Assembly: GCA_026990095.1 (NCBI GenBank)
Contig: JALSIL010000538.1
Location: forward strand, 1 to 9,450
Direction of reading: 5' to 3'
Origin: Lysobacterales bacterium
GTDB lineage: Bacteria > Pseudomonadota > Gammaproteobacteria > Xanthomonadales > Marinicellaceae
Length of the DNA: 9,450 nucleotides
This document shows, one piece after another, positions 5,925 through 9,450 of the stretch (within the stretch, counting starts at the first letter, position 1; each line of letters begins with the position of its first letter). Both the position numbers and the translations under genes were made by a program. The notes below the pieces were generated by a model that searched no databases, had not been told where the DNA came from, and worked only from the letters and a program-made list of their open reading frames with translations.

Positions 5925-6901
5925 GAGACCTCCATCACTTCGTTTACAGCCTTGAGTATGCGATTAACTGTTGGCATGTATTTCTTTTCTAATTTAAATA
6001 ATGGCATAATTACATCATAACCCGTGACTCGTTTTATTGGAGCCATTAGGGAATATAAGCTGTTTTCTGCCAAAGTAGCGGCAATTTCTGACGCAACGCC
6101 ACAATGTTTTGCTGCTTCTTGAATAATAACACAACGACCAGTCTTTTTGACAGAATCCGCTATGGTTTCGTGGTCAATTGGGCTAACTGTTGCGACATCG
6201 ATAACTTCAGCGGAAATGCCTTGTTTTTCAAGAGCTTCTGCGGCTTCTAATGTTTCTTTAATCATGGAGCCCCAAGTGACAAGTGTAATGTCGTTACCTT
6301 CACGCAATTCAAAGCACATATCTAAGGGAAGTTCTTCGCCATCATCAATCACTTCTTCTTTTACCAAACGGTAAATGCGTTTGGGTTCTAAAAATAACAC
6401 CGGATCAGGGTCGCGAATGGCGGCTAATAATAAACCATAGGCCCGAGAGGGAGATGAGGGAATTACAACACGGATTCCTGGCGTATGAGCAAACATGGAC
6501 TCAATGCTCTCTGAATGATGTTCGGGAGCATGTATGCCGCCTCCGAAGGGTGCGCGAATAACAAGTGGGCAGCTTAAACGTCCACGTGTACGATTTCTCA
6601 TGCGAGCAGCGTGGCAGACTATTTGTTCAAACATGGGGAAAATAAAGCCCATAAATTGGGCTTCGGCAACAGGCTTCATGCCTTGTGTTGCCATTCCCAC
6701 TGTCATTCCTGCAATCATTGCTTCGGCAAGAGGAGTATCAATTACACGTTCCTCGCCAAACTTTTGTGCTAGTCCTGATGTGGCACGAAAAACACCACCG
6801 TTAATACCGACATCTTCACCAAGAACCACAACATCTTTATCGTGTTGTAATTCGTAATTTAATGCCAAAGATACGGCTTCTACCATTGCTAATTTTGCCA
6901 T
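5921..6901 (-). CDS. pdhB: Pyruvate dehydrogenase E1 component, beta subunit
   Basis: This is the beta half of the thiamine-diphosphate E1 heterotetramer, which decarboxylates pyruvate and reductively acetylates the E2 lipoyl group. The 326-residue length is standard. The N-terminal pyrimidine-binding domain has VLGEDVGINGGVFRATSGL and RVIDTPLAEAMIAG, with the conserved glutamate E60 that activates the cofactor. It is followed by RAPFGGGIHAPEHHSES, with the active-site His pair at 128-129. The C-terminal transketolase-like domain (about 200-320) carries ITLVTWGSM and EVIDVATVSPID. The ATG start overlaps the last base of the pdhA stop codon (TAATG), and GAGGAG inside the end of pdhA is a strong ribosome binding site. 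The downstream end overlaps pdhC by four bases. Confidence 0.95.
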   Translation of the reverse strand: MAKLAMVEAVSLALNYELQHDKDVVVLGEDVGINGGVFRATSGLAQKFGEERVIDTPLAEAMIAGMTVGMATQGMKPVAEAQFMGFIFPMFEQIVCHAARMRNRTRGRLSCPLVIRAPFGGGIHAPEHHSESIESMFAHTPGIRVVIPSSPSRAYGLLLAAIRDPDPVLFLEPKRIYRLVKEEVIDDGEELPLDMCFELREGNDITLVTWGSMIKETLEAAEALEKQGISAEVIDVATVSPIDHETIADSVKKTGRCVIIQEAAKHCGVASEIAATLAENSLYSLMAPIKRVTGYDVIMPLFKLEKKYMPTVNRILKAVNEVMEVS

Positions 6902-7980
6902 TATTCATTCTCCTCTTCTAAAGCAAGTGCATAAGCACGTTGTTCTGCTAAGTCGTGTGGTAATTCTGCGTACATGTAGTCGAACATATCGGATACAGGC
7001 AATTTTGAAGCACTTTGGTATTCTTTTACTGCGGCTTCTACTTTGATGGCACAATCTTCCATTAATTTATTTTCTTGTTGAACACTCCATTGATTGTTGT
7101 CCATTAGGTATTGCCTTAAACGTAAAATAGGTTCAAAACGCTTGGCATTTTCCACTTCTTCATCGGGGCGATAACGGCTGGCATCATCTGCGGTCGTGTG
7201 ATCCCCTAAGCGGTAAGTGATGGCTTCAATTACCGTAGCACCTTCGCCGTTTCTGGCGCGTTCTAGTGCTTTTTTAACTTCATGATGAACAGCCAATAAA
7301 TCATTGCCGTCGACTTGAATACTAGGTAAACCACCAGCAATGCCCTTTTGTGCTAACGTTTCGCCGCTGGATTGTTTTTTACGAGGCACAGAAATAGCCC
7401 AGCCATTATTAATAATTACAAACACCATGGGTAATTTGAACGCACTGGCAGCATTAATGGCTTCTAAAAAATCACCTTTTGAGCTGCCACCATCACCAAT
7501 AACCGATAAGGTGCATCTGGGTTCTTTTCTTAATTTAAACGCAAGTGCTGCACCAGCAGCGTGTGTGTTTTGAGTTGCTATTGGAACGCACCAAGCAAAA
7601 TCATGTTGAGGACCGGAAAAGTTGCTTCCTCGTTCGTCACCGCCCCAGTAGAGCAGTACTTCGGACATTTTAACACCACGAACAAATTGAACGCCATATT
7701 CACGGTAAGATGGAGCAAAAACATCTTCGTAGTTCATTGCAGAGCCAATTCCAACATGAACGGCTTCGTGCCCTAAAGATGAGGCATACGTGCCTAATTT
7801 TCCAGTCCGTTGCAAAGAAATGGCTTTGGCATCAAACACGCGTGTCATGACCATGGTTTTATATAATGATTTGATTGTTTCAAAGTCCTTTGCGATAGGA
7901 GGAATTGCCTCTCCCGTCAGTGTTCCATTTGGTGATAAGTATTGGATGTATTCAACACTAAAAGATGCTACTGTTGTCAC
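6901..7980 (-). CDS. pdhA: Pyruvate dehydrogenase E1 component, alpha subunit
   Basis: This is the alpha half of the E1 heterotetramer and binds the thiamine diphosphate. The 359-residue product has the typical entry helix KTMVMTRVFDAKAISLQRTG and GTYASSLGHEAVHVGIG. The thiamine motif starts at G162-D163-G164 and ends at N191-N192. The loop YRLGDHTTADDASRYR (256-271) is the conserved segment with the active-site His. YWGGDERGSN and the overall pattern fit pyruvate-type rather than strongly branched-chain-type E1, though the two are close. The start is a GTG at 7980-7978 with CTGGAG correctly spaced upstream. It is the first gene of pdhA-pdhB-pdhC, which is translationally coupled throughout. 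Many gammaproteobacteria use the single-chain AceE E1 instead, so this two-subunit type is a lineage marker. Confidence 0.95.
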   Translation of the reverse strand: MTTVASFSVEYIQYLSPNGTLTGEAIPPIAKDFETIKSLYKTMVMTRVFDAKAISLQRTGKLGTYASSLGHEAVHVGIGSAMNYEDVFAPSYREYGVQFVRGVKMSEVLLYWGGDERGSNFSGPQHDFAWCVPIATQNTHAAGAALAFKLRKEPRCTLSVIGDGGSSKGDFLEAINAASAFKLPMVFVIINNGWAISVPRKKQSSGETLAQKGIAGGLPSIQVDGNDLLAVHHEVKKALERARNGEGATVIEAITYRLGDHTTADDASRYRPDEEVENAKRFEPILRLRQYLMDNNQWSVQQENKLMEDCAIKVEAAVKEYQSASKLPVSDMFDYMYAELPHDLAEQRAYALALEEENE

Positions 7981-8082
7981 TCTTATATTCTCCAGGAATT
8001 TGTTAGTAAAATTGGTGGTTTTAAATTAAGTGATGTATGTCATACCCTAATTTAAGATTTATTGTTATTTTTCTGGTGTGAT

Positions 8083-8113
8083 ATTATAGAATACCTGAGA
8101 ATTAATTTCTCAA
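8083..8113 (-). promoter_or_regulatory. Candidate promoter of the pdhABC operon
   Basis: On the minus strand a perfect TATAAT (8088-8083) is preceded by TTGAGA (8113-8108). The 19-base spacing is slightly long for sigma-70. It would give a leader of roughly 95-100 bases before the pdhA GTG. The palindrome at 8096-8112 lies in the spacer and overlaps the -35 box. Confidence 0.4.
8096..8112. promoter_or_regulatory. Palindrome inside the pdh promoter, possible operator
   Basis: TGAGAATTAATTTCTCA has perfect six-base arms (TGAGAA/TTCTCA) around TTAAT. It overlaps the candidate -35 box and the -35/-10 spacer, where a dimeric repressor would block polymerase. It does not match the PdhR site (AATTGGT...ACCAATT). 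The regulator, if any, is unknown. Confidence 0.35.
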
Positions 8114-8294
8114 CTAATTTTTTGTCTTTTCACTAAAATGATTTATCTGATTTGCCAAATTTGCTAATGTGAAACAACTTGATGAATAATACTAAGCTTG
8201 AAAGTTCTTCTGCAATAAATGATTCTGCCCCTTAGTTTATTGATATTTACTTAAGTTCGAGTCATAAGAACTACATCATTTTTAGGATGGTAAT

Positions 8295-8786
8295 TTATTT
8301 TTTATTCGTGCGTATATACGTCAAATAACTATAATTGTATTTGTTTTTTTCATCGGCTTTTTTTTCAATTCTATCGGTTAATCGCCAATCTTTTTCATTC
8401 CATTCAAAGTGGGTGTCTCCATTGAATTGGTGGTGTATTTTGGTGATAAGCAGTTTATTGGCATAAGGCATTAATATTTTATAAATCATCGCACCGCCAA
8501 TTACCATTATTTCATTATCTAAATCATTTATTGAGTCTAATTTATGAATAATTTCAAAATGTTGCCTTGAGAAGTTGATATTTCTTGTCAAGACTATGTT
8601 TCTTCTGTCTGGCAGAACAAAAGGCAGGGATTCGCAGGTTTTACGCCCCATTAAAATGGTTTTATTGAGAGTTTTTTCTTTAAAGTATTTTAAATCTGCA
8701 GGGAGATGCCAAGGTAAGTTGTTGTTGCTACCAATCAAATTGTTCTCATCCATAGCTAAGATGTAAGTAAGTTTCTTTTTAATCAT
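8295..8786 (-). CDS. folA: Dihydrofolate reductase
   Basis: DHFR reduces dihydrofolate to tetrahydrofolate with NADPH and is the target of trimethoprim. The 163-residue product has the standard chromosomal FolA pattern. The substrate block NNLPWHLPADLKYFKEKT contains the catalytic acid D31. TILMGRKTCESLP and NIVLTRN form the NADPH-binding strands. VIGGAMIYKILMPYANKLLI is followed by GDTHF, and the protein ends with the usual YSYLTYIR strand. No plasmid-type DHFR features are seen. The ATG directly abuts the thyA stop (TAAATG, zero bases between), so the gene probably depends on translation of thyA. AAGG inside the thyA end is too distant to be a good ribosome binding site. Pairing with thyA is biochemically logical, because ThyA produces the dihydrofolate that FolA recycles. 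Confidence 0.96.
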   Translation of the reverse strand: MIKKKLTYILAMDENNLIGSNNNLPWHLPADLKYFKEKTLNKTILMGRKTCESLPFVLPDRRNIVLTRNINFSRQHFEIIHKLDSINDLDNEIMVIGGAMIYKILMPYANKLLITKIHHQFNGDTHFEWNEKDWRLTDRIEKKADEKNKYNYSYLTYIRTNKK

Positions 8787-9450
8787 TTACACCGCAACCT
8801 TGGCTTTTATGTGTGGGTGAGCTTGGTAGTTAATTAATTCAAAATCATCAATACTGAAGTCAAATATGCTTTTGATGTTGGGGTTGATTTTCATTTGTGG
8901 TAAGTCATAAGGCTTTCGAGTGATTTGTAATTGGGCTTGTTCAAGATGATTTGAATACAGGTGTGCATCGCCAAAAGTATGAACGAAATCTCCAGGTTCT
9001 AAGTCGCAAACTTGTGCCATCATTAAGGTAAATAGGGCGTACGAGGCAATATTAAAAGGCACGCCTAGAAAAACGTCAGCACTGCGTTGATAAAGCTGAC
9101 AGGATAACTTGTTGTCAGCTACGTAAAATTGAAATAAACAATGACATGGTGGTAATGCCATGTTTTCTATTTCTCCAACATTCCAAGCACTGACGATTAT
9201 TCGACGTGAATCTGGAGTGTTTTTAATCTGATTAACAATATTTTGGATTTGATCAATGGTTTTGCCATTAGCCGTTGGCCATGAACGCCATTGGTGCCCG
9301 TAAACTGGTCCTAAATCACCATTTTTATCAGCCCATTCATTCCAAATTCTGACACCATTGTCATTAAGGTATTTGATATTGGTATCACCAGCTATAAACC
9401 ATAACAATTCATGAATGATGGATTTAAGGTGGCATTTTTTTGTGGTGATG
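8787..9450 (-). CDS. thyA: Thymidylate synthase (N-terminus beyond right edge)
   Basis: ThyA methylates dUMP to dTMP using methylene-tetrahydrofolate. The last 220 residues are visible and the frame is open to the window edge, starting ITTKKCHLKSIIHELLWF, the equivalent of VTTKRCHL at residue 45 of E. coli ThyA. The full protein would then be 264 residues, the same as E. coli, with 44 missing. The catalytic Cys is in LPPCHCLFQFYVADNK at visible residue 102, which equals E. coli C146. DSRRIIVSAWNVGE (the phosphate-binding Arg pair), SADVFLGVPFNIASYALFTL and HLYSNHLEQAQLQI are also present. The in-frame TTG at 9407-9405 is an internal Leu codon, not a start. The stop codon abuts the folA ATG. 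The sequence looks intact and functional. Confidence 0.96.
   Translation of the reverse strand, partial: ITTKKCHLKSIIHELLWFIAGDTNIKYLNDNGVRIWNEWADKNGDLGPVYGHQWRSWPTANGKTIDQIQNIVNQIKNTPDSRRIIVSAWNVGEIENMALPPCHCLFQFYVADNKLSCQLYQRSADVFLGVPFNIASYALFTLMMAQVCDLEPGDFVHTFGDAHLYSNHLEQAQLQITRKPYDLPQMKINPNIKSIFDFSIDDFELINYQAHPHIKAKVAV

Larger units (their letters stand above)
7981..8294. other. Intergenic region between folA and pdhA
   Basis: This gap holds the pdhA ribosome binding site, an AT-rich leader of about 100 bases, the candidate pdh promoter and palindrome (8083-8113), and a small GTATG-T-CATAC palindrome (8035-8045). A weak hairpin (AGTTC at 8254-8258 with GAACT at 8268-8272) lies behind folA. 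It lacks a T-run on the minus strand, so I see no clear folA terminator. I find no gene here. Confidence 0.55.

Noticed and set aside
8010..8017. AATTGGT-like half-site resembling a PdhR/GntR operator upstream of pdhA
   Set aside because: Only one half is present; the facing ACCAATT half is missing, so a PdhR site cannot be supported.
8182..8235. A 17-codon plus-strand open frame (MNNTKLESSSAINDSAP) in the folA-pdhA gap
   Set aside because: No ribosome binding site, no promoter and no recognisable peptide; expected by chance in AT-rich DNA.
8254..8272. Small hairpin behind folA as its terminator
   Set aside because: Only five base pairs and no T-run on the minus strand.
9405..9407. TTG as a start codon for thyA
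   Set aside because: The frame continues upstream with residues matching ThyA (TTKKCHLKSIIHEL) to the window edge, so this is an internal Leu codon.
1..9450. CRISPR array, toxin-antitoxin pair, phage or transposase gene
   Set aside because: No regularly spaced repeats and no protein with such signatures were found. The CPBP protease alone is not evidence of a defence system.

Overview
The window looks like a stretch of chromosome from an AT-rich gammaproteobacterium. This is inferred from three things: the close match of ThyA, SlyD and tRNA-Val to their Escherichia coli counterparts, the CCA-encoded tRNA, and the abutting thyA-folA pair. The genus cannot be fixed from sequence reading alone. 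A marine or free-living lineage with a heterotetrameric pyruvate dehydrogenase is my guess, held with low confidence. Most of the content is ordinary housekeeping. The least ordinary block is a small sigma-factor operon at 1164-3465.

Layout, left to right. Positions 1-866 hold two minus-strand genes: the beginning of a small secreted protein running off the left edge, and a CPBP-family intramembrane protease. Positions 892-970 hold two perfect 12-bp hairpins with partly interchangeable arms, in the gap between divergent transcription units. Positions 1103-3539 hold a plus-strand operon: a candidate ECF-type promoter, an ECF sigma factor, an overlapping single-pass membrane protein that is the likely anti-sigma factor, an exported protein with two PDZ domains and an internally duplicated N-terminal module, and a Rho-independent terminator. 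A tRNA-Val(GAC) gene follows, then about 340 bases without genes that carry a long REP/MITE-like inverted repeat. From 3985 to the right edge all genes are on the minus strand: slyD, the pyruvate dehydrogenase genes pdhA-pdhB-pdhC (E1 alpha, E1 beta, E2) in a tightly overlapping operon, a 314-base regulatory gap with a candidate promoter and palindrome, and folA preceded by thyA, which is cut by the right edge.

How the genes work together. The PDH genes supply the E1 and E2 components that convert pyruvate to acetyl-CoA; no E3 (lipoamide dehydrogenase) gene lies in the window. ThyA makes dTMP while oxidising methylene-tetrahydrofolate to dihydrofolate, and FolA reduces that dihydrofolate, so the pair closes one cycle. 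The sigma/anti-sigma/PDZ trio has the layout of an envelope-sensing system: a cytoplasmic sigma factor, a membrane-tethered partner and an exported peptide-binding protein. The signal and regulon are unknown.
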